64,000 bases of DNA from Usnea hakonensis (GCA_013423325.1 BLJB01000035.1:310001-374000); one strand, 5' to 3'; shown: positions 11,288 to 24,500, numbered from the stretch's first letter. The notes: generated from the letters alone by a model not told the origin. Translations and numbers: made by a program.

Positions 11288-11488
11288 ATCGGATGGTTGG
11301 ACGAGAAGCAGTCATTGGAGGTTTTTTTTGGAATACTTCACAGCGTATATACCCCATCCGTTAGATCAAAGGACCCATTCCTTTCAACTACAGCCCAACA
11401 GCCATGCCAATGCTACGCTGAAAACACGTCATTCGGTCCACCTAGAACAATGCCAAGTCATGAAACCACAAGCCATCCATTTACCCAT

Positions 11489-14400
11489 CTATCTTCCTCC
11501 AAAATCCAACTTGAGCGCAATACTAGGCTCACTCTCTCCAGCGCTCTCCTTGTTTCCTCCGCTAACTTTCCCCGCAACGCCACCTTCTCGAATGACAGTC
11601 TCCATGAACGATCTCTGTCCAGCGCTCATCTTGGCTACCACACCCCTAAACACAGGCGTCAGATTACCCCCTGCCAGTTCCAGCAACCTCTTTGAAGTCT
11701 CGAGGTAGATACTTTTCCCCTCAGCTGAGGCGCGGGTGAGAAGCATAGGGATGACGATGGACATTGCAGCCGAGGACGCATCGCCCGAAGTGGTCATGAC
11801 GAAAGACGTGAGAGCGTGGGCGGTGAGTGAGCGTGCGTTTTCCGGGTCTGGTAATTCCGTGTCGGCTGTGAAACGTAGTAAGGGTGGGAAGAGATATCGG
11901 GCGATTGACTCCTCAGTCTCGCGTTTGGGGCTGACTGCGAGGAGAGAACGAAGACAGCTTGCAACCACCTTGGCGAGGCCGACGTCCTGAAGACAGCCGA
12001 GCATTTCATCCAATGCCAACGTGATGAGAGTGTCATTGGGGGTCAGAGAATGAGACGCGTTAGTTAGAAGTATAGTGCAAGCGAGAAGGGTGTTCTTGGC
12101 GCATGCTAGCGAGGTTTCCGATTCGCGACGTTGGGCGTGCGAGAGGATAGAGAGAAATCGTCGGAGACAACCGCGGATCAAATCAGAGCTGGCTGCTAGT
12201 GAAGAGGCGCTTGTGATAGATTGGAGGAAGCGTTTGAAGATTGGAAAGGCCTCGGGGACCACATTAGCCTGGCAGGCGCCGGTGCTGAGTATAGTGGCAA
12301 AAATGTGGAGGATGCTGGCGTGAAGATCGGTCTTGATGACGGAGGGAAATATTTCCGAGGCATCTACCAGAGCTTTTAGGGACGTCTGAATCACCGCCAC
12401 CGCTTCATCGGGAAGATGTGGCCTGATTGAAGGCTTGCGCTCCGTGAGATTTGGCAAGACGCCCGCAAGAACCAGGACTATGATTCTGGTCAGTTGAAAA
12501 AGCTGCTCGATATCATCTGATAGATGCTCTCCGTTGTTATCGTCAATTCTCGCAGATGGATGCGTCAGACACATGTTCCTCGCGATATCGATGATGACAA
12601 CTTGGACATCGAGACCTTCAGTCAGGGCCAATCGATCGAAGAGTTCCATAGTTTCCGCAAATACAGCATCTTGGAAAACCGCATTTCCAGAGACTGATGG
12701 CTGCAGTATTCTTTTGAGCGCCGAAAGAATCTCTAGAGTCTGCACTTCCGAGCCACTACCAGGCCTACTGGTCAATGCTTCGACCACTATACCGAAAAGA
12801 ACAAAGAAGAAGGCTGCCGGTTCATCACGATAGTCGATGTCTTGCTTTGTTGCAACAGTACCGTTGGTCTCGGCAGTGCTTGATTTGCCATCTAAAGCGT
12901 CAAAAACAAAGTCGCTATCATGGTCAATCAGACTGGCAATAGCGTCAACAAGCTTGAGCCATGAGTCTTGATAGAACTTTTTCGTTCATCAGCCAACGAT
13001 CTACCAAACGAATTGTTGCATATTGGCCTACCTTGAGTAATGTTTGCCGATTGAGCGCAGCATATACCACATCCAGGCTTTCGTCTGCTCTGGCTGGCCC
13101 CATGGAACTAGATATGTCTGGCTCAAATCTCAAGCGCGCGAACTCCTGCAATGATGAAAGCCACAGCGGGGTAAGTTTGGCCACATGCGGCTGCATTACT
13201 TTCACGAGGTATTCTTGTTCGGTGCTGGCAACTTGTAACTCGGCCCACGCAGACAGCACTGCCATTCGGACCATAGTCTGTGCGTTGGGGCTGAGACCAC
13301 GCAGTTCTCCAATTGCAGAGTCCTGAGCTTCATCTGCTTTTCGTGAGTGAAGGTACTCCAAAACATACCAGCTGTCTTACCTGTAAAGCTTTCTAATGCT
13401 GTTACTAAGAGCTTCAGGATCCTACCCATACGATCGACATCCGTGACAAGGCCGGTGGCAACGAAGGTTGCGCAGACATCTACTGCTGCTGAAGCGAGAT
13501 CAGGGGATGAGTCCGCACCAAACGCGGGCGTTAATGCGGAGCTGACTTGGGCTTGGTACTGCTCAAGTAAAAGGGCTTCCGAGAAATCAGGGTCTGGCAT
13601 TGTCCCAAATATCTAGTCGAATTAGTGATACTGATGACGAGACTTTTCAAGAACATCGAACCTTCAAAACTTGATCGATGAGTCGCAGACCCCCAACCTG
13701 CAATTCCACGACCGAGGCTGTCGATGCTAGAAACGCCAAACGGATCACATCTGCGATCTTGTTTTGCAGGGCGTGACCAGCCGCCGAGTCCGTATCAGAT
13801 TCCATGTCCTTACCAATCATTACTACCAAGTCACTCAAACACTGCAAGGCAAAGGCTCGTGTCTGCCATCTCAGCAGCTCCTGCGTTGCTGTAATCACCG
13901 GAGCGCCATTCTGGTCTTTCCCGTCACTCGAGGCGAATCCAGCTACCTCCTCATCTTGTAGATCTGGCGCGGCAGACTTGGGTTCTGGGGCAGGAGCTGG
14001 TTCAGGCTGAGATTTGGCGGTCTTGGTAAGAACATGCTGGCAACGCGAGACCCACCTTTCGGCTTCAGTCAGACTTGACTGCCCAAGCCAAGACTGAACA
14101 AGGTTGCGGATACCTTCCTCATAAGGGCTTCCGTTCAATGCTAACCACAGCTGATCTTCTAAGCCTTCTTTGGCAATCGCCAAGGTGTGTTCAGCATCCC
14201 TTCGCATGAGGTTATAGAGCCCATCTATAGCTACTCTCCGAACAATGCCGTTGTCAGAGTCAAGATCTTCTTGCAAACGGTGCACATAAGAAGTTAAATC
14301 TACATGACCAGGATCGTAGAGGTACATATGCTCCCAAGCGCGTGAGCACTCTGCTCGGACAACGGCTAGGTCGTCTCTTGTAAATTGTTTCATAAGCATG

Positions 14401-17400
14401 AGCATAAGCTCTCTCGCTTTGGCCATGTCTTGGAGATCAGGACCAAGGACATTGATAAGAGAGTCGATACTGTGTGCAACTACTGTAGCGGTAGGCCAAG
14501 CAATCTCGATATTGGAGGATGCTGTTTGAGCTGACTCTTCGTTGTGGCTGTCACATGTCCATATCTGAGCTAGCAGACCTAGTGTGCTAGAGACATATCC
14601 CGAAAAGGTCAGACCAGCAGATTCGGCAACCTGAGAAAGAGCTTCAACAGCGCAAAAATGTACTGTCGGGTTCGGATCGCTGCAGAGTGACATCAACACC
14701 CCGTTAATCTTCTTTAGATGGAATCCTGCTGCCATCCCTCCTACTTGAGCATGTATGGATCCTAAAGCCATTGCACATCCGGCACGGGCATTGGGATCCC
14801 TGTTGGATACTATCATATCGATCAAAGTATTGACTTCGTTCGCCGTAAAGGTATTTCCAGAGCTATTGCAGAGTCTACCCAAAGCCTCATAAGCAACCGA
14901 CCGGATGTACCGATCCTGGTCAACCACCAAGCCCTAGCATATCGTTAACACAGACCACTCAATACCATGAACTGCTCTAGACTCACCCTCAGTATTTCCT
15001 CGATGCTTTTTTCGACAGTAGGATGCTTGAGATCCCCGTGCTCAGCAATAGTCTCACCAATGGCGACCTTGAGAGCACTCAGTAGGGCCATAGCAGCATT
15101 GACAGCAACGGCTGCTTTTCTCCCGGGATCTCGTTGAAGACTAGTAGATGACAAGAACATGGCCAATTGCTCCAGCACACCTTCCTGGACCTTTGAGCTG
15201 TGGAGCGGAAATGCAGCAGCGAATAGTACGATGGCAGAATTGACAACCTCGGTTGCCGGTGGATCTGGCAGACTATTGGCCTGATTTTCGGAGCTGGTAT
15301 ATAGGCATACCGAGTCGTGTTCTTGTGCACCGCATATGGGACCCATCAGCTAACCACGCTTTGTCAGTGGGTAACCTCGAAGAATGAACCAAGCCCAGCT
15401 AACATACCGCCTCATCAATATCTGAAAACTCATCACTGTGATGCCGCCAACCAATACCTTGCGCTGTAATGTGCTCTCCTGGTAGTGATTTGATCAGTGG
15501 GCCGCGAACTAGACCTGTAATACCAAAGCCAGAATTGTCTGCGATCTCCCAGATACTCTCAAATGTACCTGCAGCATTCGCAATAGATGAGCCAACGGTT
15601 CCAGGTGCATAATTCTCTGGATCTGCTAACAGTGTCACGGCGAATGTCAAAAGGTTAGATTGAGTGAGAATCTCGCCGCTGGCTTGGGGACTGAAGCTGA
15701 TTAGTCTTGAATAACATTGGAGAACCCTCCGTCGAACCATCAGAATCAGGTCTTGCATTTGTAATGAAAAGAACAACTTCTGGGATCCGTCATCGATGAT
15801 CTTTTTACGCGGAAGGTTCTCCAGGTACTCAACAGTGTTCTGCAGCATCATCGCAATCCGTTTTGCGACATCAGTTGTTATCAGTCTGCCATTGAACTCC
15901 AGAAATGAAAGTATGGATCCTAGAGTACATTCCCGAACGTGTGTTAGATATGTAATTTCTGAGGACTGCCGCTGCGCAGTGTTCTCTCTTGTCAACGGCT
16001 TTGGCAAAGCATTTCGCCAAAGCAACAAGAACTGAGATAAGTGAATCTTGACAAAATTTGGCCCTAGTGCCATGAGACCGCCTATCAAGATCCAGGCGAC
16101 TTGAACCTGAGTACCGGCAACGCGTAATTCGGCTTTACTGCTCGATTTGAGTAGATCGATAGCGGTGGATAGCACGCGCGAGCTGATTTCAAGTGAGCTG
16201 TAAAGAGGCTGCGAAGGCGATATGCTCAAAATCGCCGCAAGCCCATTGGCATATCCAACACAGCGTCGGGGGGATTGGCGGCCAGTTGTCAATACATTGA
16301 GTTCTCTAGTGACACTGTTCATGCAGATAGAAGCACAAGACAGCAGCTGTTGTGGGCATGCCATCACGAAAGCACGCAGACAGTGAGAAGCATGGATCTG
16401 TACTGTGTAGCTTGGGTGCTGCAAGACCTGGACAAGAGTCTCTCGGCAGCTGTCGCCAAGAGAAATGAAAGCCGCTCCCGATGACTTGATGAGAGAAGCA
16501 AGCGCGTCGAGAACGCCAACGAGAGCATGTTTCGAGGGCTCTGGCACTTCTTTCAGGACTTGGGGGTAATTTTTCAGCACCTCGTTAATCAGACTCCGGG
16601 CTGCGTTTAGCCGCCCAGTCTCACCAAGAATTCTAGAGCCGATGCAGTCAGCCAAAATCTTTTGCACATATCTTCGCGTCAGCAACAGCCGGTAGCGGTC
16701 ATGGGTAATCGAAGCATTGCTCAAGAGTTCGGCCGTAAGATGATGTACAATCCGACCGTAGTTCGTCTCGACGATTGAGGGTTCCAAGCTGTTGAGGACT
16801 TTTAAGTAGCAGTGCGCAATACCTGCTCTGAGCCTATTGCTAGTACTCGACCGGTAATAATGGGAAGAGAGTTGTCTGAAAACGTCTGGAAGAGAGAGCT
16901 CTAGCTTTATAGTGGCCTTCTTTCCTGATGGAGACCCAGGTCTCGAAATTTCTTCATCTGCGCCATCTAGAACAGCCTGGTTCCTATTGACCTTCTTTGG
17001 CTTCTTGACTTTGGGGGAGGTTTTCGAAGGGACGTCCTCGGAGTAGGATCTGACAAGTGCTGAAGCAAGGCAGGAAGCGGCAGCATGTCGTGCAGCAGGA
17101 GTGGGAGTCTCGCAGGCTTTCCAGATCGCAGCCTTCAAATTTTCAAAGTCACCAGCCGTTTCGAAATAGTTCGTGTACAACGTCAGATTTTGTAGACACT
17201 GGCAGGCTCTTGCTTGTACCAACGCGGCCTTATCTCCCGAAGCTGCAGCTCTTCCTACTTTCCAGATATCTCTTGCAATTGACTCTTCGACTGAGCCTTG
17301 AATCATCCCAATCACTTTCCCAAGAGCTCGAAATATAGCGGCCCGTAGTCCTGCATGGTACTGTGCGGGTTTCAATAGGCGAATCAAACTAGAGCAAACC

Positions 17401-17879
17401 AGACTCGAGAGATTGATCGCACTGTCCCCAGCGGCCTTGTAGAGCTCCCCGAGGCAATGAACCGCGGCATGCTTATTTTGTAGTTCTTTCTCCCCCTTCC
17501 CGGCATTTATAATTGCTACAAGCTGATTCACTGACTCGAACAGCGTCTTCCTATTGCCTTTGCCTAAAATGGTGGCGTAACACCGTCCCAGGTTGTTGCG
17601 GACAGCTTTTGAGGGTAGTGGGGAGGATAGATTTATAATTTGCAGAATTTCCTTGGTCAGCTCCGACTGTTGAATACACAGGGTCTCATATTCAAGAGAG
17701 GTCGCATAGCTCTCGAGCTCGACGGTAAAGGTGAAGAGGTAAATTTCCTGCTGCTCTGAGGGGAGGGAGTGCACTTTGGGAAGGTCGAGTCGAACCTTGG
17801 GAGGAAGTCCTGTTCTTTCTGAGGCTTTGACATCGCCATTGCTAATTTGAACTGCACTACCGTTCTGGGATTCTGACAT
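11489..17879 (-). CDS. LAA1: LAA1/HEATR5-type HEAT-repeat protein, AP-1 accessory factor
   Basis: 2042 aa, exons 17879..15408, 15349..14987, 14933..13662, 13612..13381, 13333..13032 and 12976..11489; introns are 47-58 bp and phases fit throughout. The length matches the family (about 2000 aa). LAA1 and its animal relative HEATR5 bind the clathrin adaptor AP-1 and help it work at the trans-Golgi and endosomes. The sequence is almost wholly alpha-helical HEAT repeats. The family-like N-terminal core contains LPSEQQEIYLFTF and RNNLGRCYATILGKGNRKT (about residues 40-130). A basic low-complexity insert lies near residues 285-325, and the conserved PDPDFSEALLLEQYQAQV sits in the middle of the C-terminal half. 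The start was taken at 17879 (MSESQNG), because the frame further upstream lacks an ATG. One intron uses the unusual donor GTTCG (13661). Confidence 0.9.
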
Positions 17880-18087
17880 AGATGTCAGTTTAGGTACAGA
17901 AGTCTTTATTCTCACCAATATTGCCCCTCTGAGCTCAAGTCACCAAGGTGATCGAGTACCAAGGTGCCAAGAAGACAGAAATCTAAGGTCCGCGACCTTA
18001 CCCCTAAACGAGTATCGCGTGAACGCCGCCCTAAGTAACTTCGCCTGACTTAACGTACTTGGGTACCTACGGAGTAATCGTCGCCTA

Positions 18088-18123
18088 ACCTAAGGTACCT
18101 TACCTTAGATACTTAGGTACCTT
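18088..18123. promoter_or_regulatory. Cluster of TAAGGTACCTTA-like motifs
   Basis: Two near-palindromic copies (CTAAGGTACCTTACCTTAG and CTTAGGTACCTTC) lie head to tail about 210-245 bases upstream of the LAA1 start. They are the best examples of a motif that recurs elsewhere in the window. A role in transcription is an inference. Confidence 0.4.
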
Positions 18124-18289
18124 CTAGGCTACATAACCTTACTCTACAGATTGATTCCTTCATGACCATTTGATCATCACCGAATCTGTTCTGCCTCGTA
18201 TCCCCTATGGTAAAATCGTGCGCTCCTACCCGTTCAAATCCCCATCGCCGATAGAACCGCTCTGCCTTGACATTTTCCTCCCAAGTTCC
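18113..18289 (-). pseudogene. GNAT acetyltransferase C-terminal relic
   Basis: The minus-strand frame reads TWEENVKAERFYRRWGFERV, then GAHDFTIGD...QNRFGDDQMVMKESI. This matches the C-terminal acetyl-CoA-binding part of GNAT N-acetyltransferases, with the N-x-x-A-x-x-FY-x-x-x-GF signature and a closing VM-K strand. A TAA at 18290-18292 interrupts the frame just upstream. The preceding bases also translate to acetyltransferase-like residues (LRLLDEA...LALTV), which suggests decay rather than a splice. No N-terminal half or start codon is seen. An unannotated terminal exon of a live gene is possible but less likely. Confidence 0.55.
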
Positions 18290-18677
18290 TTAGGTTTTGA
18301 AAGAGATGTGAACGGTTAAGGCTAGGTAGTGGGTATTGCATTCGATGCTTGCTTCGTCCAGCAGTCTAAGGTAGAGCCAGAGCCGGCTACACATACCGCT
18401 TTTAGTGGGTGTGGGAAGCTTAGGTTCTTCCGGGGCCAGCCCAACCCTAAACTAGCCTGAACCACTTCTTCGTAAATGATCCGTCAGTTCCATTTTATGA
18501 CATAACCGTTTTCGCGTGGAGACACTATTCTTTCTACAATCCATATTTTCTCTCTTTCCTTTTCATCATGTTGCACTTCTAATCGGTATTCATCACATTC
18601 CTCACCCATTTTCTTCCTTCCTCTTCCTTGCTTTCCTCACACCCTTTTCATGTCATTTGCACCGCCATAATACAAAC

Positions 18678-20143
18678 ATGCACGACGGCATGCTTGAGTC
18701 TCAATCAGCTCCACCATCCGATGCCAAAAATGGGGCGTCGAAAGAAAGGAACGGGCCTGCTCTCGACCGACGCGGTAGCCAGTCCAAATCGGGGTTTCGA
18801 AATACTCTCGAAAACTTCACACCAATATGGTTCGTCTTGCCCATGAACACTGGCCTCCTTGGCATCCTCATGCACCAATTACCCTATCAATTCAACGGCC
18901 TCCCCGTCCTCTCCACCATCATGTATCTCCTCGATCTCACCCTCTTCGTCGTCATCAGCGCCATGACAATACTCCGCTGGTCGTTGTATCCAAAGGCCGC
19001 CAAACAGATGACGGCTGCCAATTTCGATGAGATAGCTTTCTTGGCCGCTGCTCCCATATCTTTTCTCACCCTGACATCCTTGACCGCGTTGATTGTTAGC
19101 AATGCTTACTGGGGCGGTCACGCGTGGTCACTGGTGGCCTATGTGATGTGGTGGATCGGGATGATGTGGATGCTTGTTACCTGTATTGAAACTATCGGCT
19201 CTCCGGTGCCTGTTATTTGATGCCTATGCTGAAGATAAGCGCAGGCGTCGGAGTCTGTATCTTTTTGTTCCGAACCAACATCATCGACGACCGTTCCATG
19301 AACACATCTCCACTCCTTGCAGCCGTCGGTGTCGCCACCGCCGCCGTTGTTGGTGGACAGGTCGTCAATTACGCGTATGACATTTCTCCTCGGCTTGCTG
19401 TTCCCGTCATCATCGTGGCCTATCTCCTGAGTGGTCTCGCCATTTGGCTGTCCGTGATCCTTTACAGCATGTTCTTCCACCGCCTCATGGCGAGCGGGTG
19501 GCCGGAGCCCGCCAAACGGCCCACATTGATGATGCTGGTGAGCTGCTTGAAAATCTCTGCAGTAGAAAATCTCCTAGAGTGCTGAATTGAAGATCAGGTT
19601 GGACCATTTGGTCAAGCGTCCGCTGCGATGCAGACACTCTCGACGGCCGTCTTGACCAAGATGGACTTTGCCGGCTATCACAGAGGAACCTTTCTTCAAG
19701 CCTCTGCCGCCCCAGGGATCAGTTCCGCCAGTGTCGTGTTCGCGCTGTTGCTGCTGGGACATGACATCTTTTGGATCATATGCTGTCTCTTTGGTATTTT
19801 GGAAGGTGCGTTCAGGTGGCCGATCAGCTACAACCTGACATGGTGGGTGACGATATTCCCTGTTGGTAGGTCTTCCAACCTTCTCATCACCTTCAGTAGC
19901 GAGTATATCTACTGACGTATGATTTTCCCGATCACTATAGCCACAATGGCAACCGCATTCCTGGAGTTGTCCATCACCATGGACTCACCTACCTTTCGAG
20001 TGCTGAACACGGCAATTCTCCTGCTCTTACTACTCGACTACTTCATCAATTGGGGCTTCACGTTATATAACATCATCACTAGTGATATTCTCTTTAAACA
20101 AGCAGGCGGAGACATTCCTGACGAAGAGGAAAAGCTGGATTGA
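18678..20143 (+). CDS. TDT-family anion/C4-dicarboxylate or sulfite transporter (SSU1-like)
   Basis: 422 aa, exons 18678..19182, 19245..19537, 19598..19865 and 19941..20143, with introns of 60-75 bp and consistent phases. Family members (SSU1 sulfite pump, Mae1 malate permease, SLAC1) have ten helices and move small anions. Visible features are a soluble N-terminus (residues 1-45), then FTPIWFVLPMNTGLLGIL with the family N-terminal pattern, and about nine further hydrophobic segments. The GPFGQASAAMQTL loop matches the GP(C/F)GQ motif of this family. The acidic C-terminal tail DIPDEEEKLD is short. A Cys codon is rebuilt across the first intron. The sulfite versus malate substrate cannot be decided from motifs seen. 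The start is the only in-frame ATG of the first exon. Confidence 0.83.
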
Positions 20144-21535
20144 TGAAGTCAGAAGAAGACGATCACCTCTTCTCTACCATACCTTTATTGAATAACAGTA
20201 ATAATAAGACCAACGCACTGCCTCCCTCCCTTCCTTCCTTGCAGAAAAAAACGCAGACTCCGCAAAGTTATCCCAATCAAGCAGCCATCCCTACTCTAGT
20301 CTGGTCTAGCCCCACAACTGCCACCCGACGCATTCGACCAGGAATGAGAGAGTCAAAAGTGTACCGGAGATTCCTCAGACAAAAAAGAAAAAGTCAACCC
20401 AAGTCAAGTGCAAGTCATAGGACGATTGGGACATGAGACATAGAGTAGGGGAAAAGCTGGGTTTGGGTGTGAAGGGAAGTGGTGGCCAATCGCAATCTAA
20501 TTCTGCAGGCTGCACGGGGCGGGGCGAGTTCAGGGGGAAACAGGAGGATGAGGGGGAAAGTGAGTAAGCGTAAGCATGAAATCTAAGGTACCTAGCCCCC
20601 TTGAGTGCGGCAAAGTCTCAGCCTGTATCCGCGGGGTGAGTCGGTTTGAGCTTCGCACAGAGTCGATTCGAATTCGTAAAGTGATTATTTTCCCTTTCTA
20701 CGCTATATAAGTACACCCACTAACGAAGGCCCTAGCAAAAACTCTTGAGGAAAGTGAGGTGGATTGCTTCGGCGGGGTGATGAGAGACGGGTCTGGTAGA
20801 GTAATTGTCTTGCGTCTGGGGAACTGGAAATGCTGGCGTCGAAGCTTCCAGGGGCCACGGGTGGAAAGGAAAGGGATGGGAGCAATAGAGAGGTTATAGC
20901 CTGTTGTTTTCTTGGGACGAGGAGCGGGGGTTGCTAGCTGGGTTCTTTGCGAGGAGTCATGCTCTTCTCCCTTGCGTTTTCTGAATGCTCCCTCCACTGC
21001 AAAATTTCTAGATTGTGGTACTCTTCAGCTTAGCGGCAAATGTTCGTGGACACGGCAGCGAAAGAGGGAGACTACCTAAGCTATGGTGAGGTATAGTCAT
21101 ACTTTCGTATTGAGTGATTTTAAAGTGACAAGTTGAAGACTGACATACATACATCCATTTATGAAACACCAGGTAGGCACCTCTGCTCTTCCGCATCAGT
21201 TGCCCACTCTAATACTAAACTAAAAGTCCAAATCGAGAAACCCCCCTTGCGCCCATCATCGCCTAAGATTCACCAACTCGGAAAGGTTATCTTCTCATGC
21301 TGAATCATCACTCTTCAGGACTCTCAGTCCATCATATGGCACTCATTTCCCTGAGGCATGACCCCTTGACACCCTTGTCACTCTGTTATCACATTCGAGT
21401 GGGGACTTCTGCTTGCAAACGGAAGGTGAACACAAAAAGAAGTAGAAGGAGATGGGAGTAAATCTTCCCATGTTTCTCATCCTTCCCTCCCCGCGCTGTG
21501 TGGGCTAGAGCTATGTCATCCTAATCCTCATCCAG
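20144..21535. other. Intergenic, no gene seen
   Basis: This holds the 3' flank of the TDT gene and the 3' flank of the minus-strand coiled-coil gene. One GGTACC motif copy lies near 20590 and a TATATAA-like element at about 20705. A minus frame at 20698-20997 lacks any recognisable domain. Confidence 0.45.
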
Positions 21536-24500
21536 CTATTCCTCCTCCTCTGAATCCTCCCCTTCTTGAGAGCTCGCGGCCGCCGACTCGAAGTTCAGGA
21601 CTTCTTCGTCGTCGTCTTTCTTCTTGTCCGTCGTTCTCGATTGCTTGTCCGCCATTGCGGCGCCCAAGAGCGCTAGGCCGCCGAAGATTCGGTGGCCCTT
21701 GGCGTTGACAAGGTTTGGGTTGTTGCTGGCGTTGACGACTGCGAGGTTTTGCGAGTTAGCTTTGTCGTTGTTGTTGTTGTTGGTGTTGGAGGAATGATAG
21801 ATGAGATGATTACATATATGTGTGCGTGTGTTTATGTGTATGTGTATGTGTGTGCGCGGGTGGTGGGATGGGTCATGCGGCGAACCTCTTTTTACTTACC
21901 GGGCGCTTTATCCACAGGTGCGTTGAAAGAGAAGATGGGGGTTTGTCCTTCCTCGGAACGCGGCGGATGCTCTGGTGATGATGGAACTGGTGGGACTGCG
22001 AAGTTGAAATTGAACGAAGAAGAGGGTGGTACGCTAAAAGGTTGGGGGTTGTTGTTATCCTGCGCTTGTACTTGTTGCTGCTGTTGTTGTCGTTGTAGTT
22101 GTTGCTGGGCGAGAATTCTCCTCAGACGATCTTCCTGAGCTGGATCAAGCTGAAACCCCGGCATAGTCTCTCTTCGTTCACCGGCAGCCTCTTGAGATGA
22201 TGGACCTTGCTGTTGATACTGAGAAAAGACCGATCCGTCCCCCCTCAGATCTAATGGGTTGTCTTTTCGCTTGAGGTTCTGGTTCCCCCTCGGCTCATTG
22301 GGCAATTGAGGATCCTGAGCTTGCGCCGTCACGGCTGGCTTGAGCTTACGTGTTTTAGGGAGCAGCTTTTCTCGAAGACCGGGATTTTGCGTTTTGTTGA
22401 CGTTCTCGTCCTCATTGGCAAAGAATTCACCGTCTGGCCCATTCCATTCGGCGTTCTCGTCGCCTCGATCTTTGTACAACACAGTGAGGATTGCCTCCTT
22501 GTTGGGCACTTGGTTCCTACTAATGACCCCCCTCAGCTCGGCCAACCTCATGACGGCCCCGGTGCATTGCTGAAACAGAACTTGACGGTCCGGTATCCAC
22601 AAATTGTTCACCATGTCGTTGTCGATATAGGCGTCCTGGAGTATCCCCAGCAACTGTTCCCGAGTCGGCGCTTCGTCCTGCGTCATCAGGATAAGTCTGA
22701 GCTCGTCAATCTGCTGGTTCACTCCTGACAGTTGCTGCAGGACTTCACTGGACAAATCATTGTTGGTGCGATGCACAGTCTCCTCGAGGATTGCCTGAGC
22801 TCGGAGTCGGTCGTTCACAGAACAATCCGACTCGGCCCGTTGCAGCGGGGTAGGCACCAGCTGCTTCAGTGCGGTGATCTCTGTGGTGTATCCTTTGATG
22901 CGCTCGTCCTGAGACGCCTTACCCTTTTGGTACTTCTGGATTTCGAGTTCCGCCGCCTGCGCTCGTTGGGTCTCCACGTTGGCTTTCGCTTCGGCATTGT
23001 TGGCTCGTTGCTGTGTTATTAAGAGCTCAGCTTGTAATGATGTTTGCCGATCTGAAACCGCGCTGCCCACTTGGGTATTGACAAGGTCTGTCAAGTCCGC
23101 CTCCCGTTTATTCCAGGCTTCGTCGGCCGAGTTCTTGACGGCCTGCTCCCTCTGTGCGACGGCCGCTTCCAGTCGTTCTTGTCCCTGCCATCTCTCTTGT
23201 TGGACGGCTTCGTTGATCAAGACGGCTGCCTTTGCCTCGCAAGACACGAGCGTTTCCTGTCGTACTTGCTCGTATAGTGGGCCTTCTCCAGGTTCGACCG
23301 TCTGCACGGAAGCATCCTCCTGTTGACGATGCGGTTGGAGATTGCCGTCACTGGTGATCCCTTCAGTTACTCCTAGGGCGAAGCCGTCTTGGAAAGCGTC
23401 GTCCACCTTCTTGTTGGCTTCTTGCAATTGCGAATGGAGGCTCTCGATCTTCGCAGCGAGATCGTTGGTGGATACACTTTCGGCAGCTTCAGGATTCTCC
23501 GCGCAGTCTTTCTCCTCCAGCTCCTTTTCCGCCTTCTGCAACTCTTGCTTCAACAGCGTGTTGCTCTCGTTTGCATCTTTGGCCTGATCTTGGGTTGCTT
23601 GCAGATTCCGCTGCAGCTCGCCGATTTTGGTCTCGTTGTTTGCGCTCTGCTCTTCTGCATTCCGCGCTCTCGCCTCGACGCCCTCCAGCTCTTTGCCCTT
23701 CTCCTCCAGCTCTTTGCCCTTCTCCTCCAGCTCCTTGCCTTTCTCCTCCAGCTCTTTGACCTTGTCAGCCAGCTCTTTGCCCTTGTCCTCCAGCTCTCTG
23801 CACTTGTCCTGAACTTCTCGTTCAAGGCCCAGGACTCTCTCATTGGCCAGCTGAATCTCTGCTGTTTTCGTTCTCACCACGCTCTCGGAATGCTGCGATG
23901 CTGCAGCTCCTTCATGAGTGGCGGCATGTAGCTGGGCAACCTTGGCCCTTTCAGCTTCGAGTTCTGTGGTCAAGCGACCTTGAGCATCGATGGCGTCTTG
24001 CTTTTCGTTCTTTGCTGAGTCCAATTCGCCGACCACGACGTCAAATTGACTTCTCAGCGTCGTATAGGTTCTCTCGTCGTATGAATTCGCGGCCGTGTGC
24101 TCTGCAGCCTTAACCCGCTCCCTGAGCCTCTTCTCTGTCGCTTTAGCTTGCCGTTCAGTGTTCGCTGTGGTCGAAGCAGACGAACGTTGTTCATCCTCCA
24201 GTCTTGTGATCTGGCTGCTCAGCTTTGTGCTCTCTTCTGACAGACGGGTAATCTCGTTGTCCTTTTCAGCGAGCTGATTGCTCTCTGATCGTTCTCGTTC
24301 CTTTTCGAGTTCCTTCAGACGAGAAATCTCATTCTCCTTTTCAGCAATCTCGTTCTCCTTTTCAGCAAGCTGGTTGCTCTTTGATCGGTCGAGTTCCTTT
24401 TCGAGTTCCTTCTCACGCTCTCCCTCCGTTGACACACGTCTAAAATCTTCTGCGAGATCACTTGCTATCGCAACGACATCCTTTGATGGTGGATGAAGAC

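Larger units (their letters stand above)
17880..18677. promoter_or_regulatory. Divergent intergenic region between LAA1 and the TDT transporter
   Basis: This 0.8-kb region separates two divergent genes and so should hold both promoters. It contains a cluster of GGTACC-type motifs at 18053-18123 and a GNAT relic at 18113-18289. The stretch 18520-18660 is pyrimidine-rich, as expected for a fungal 5' UTR. Confidence 0.5.
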
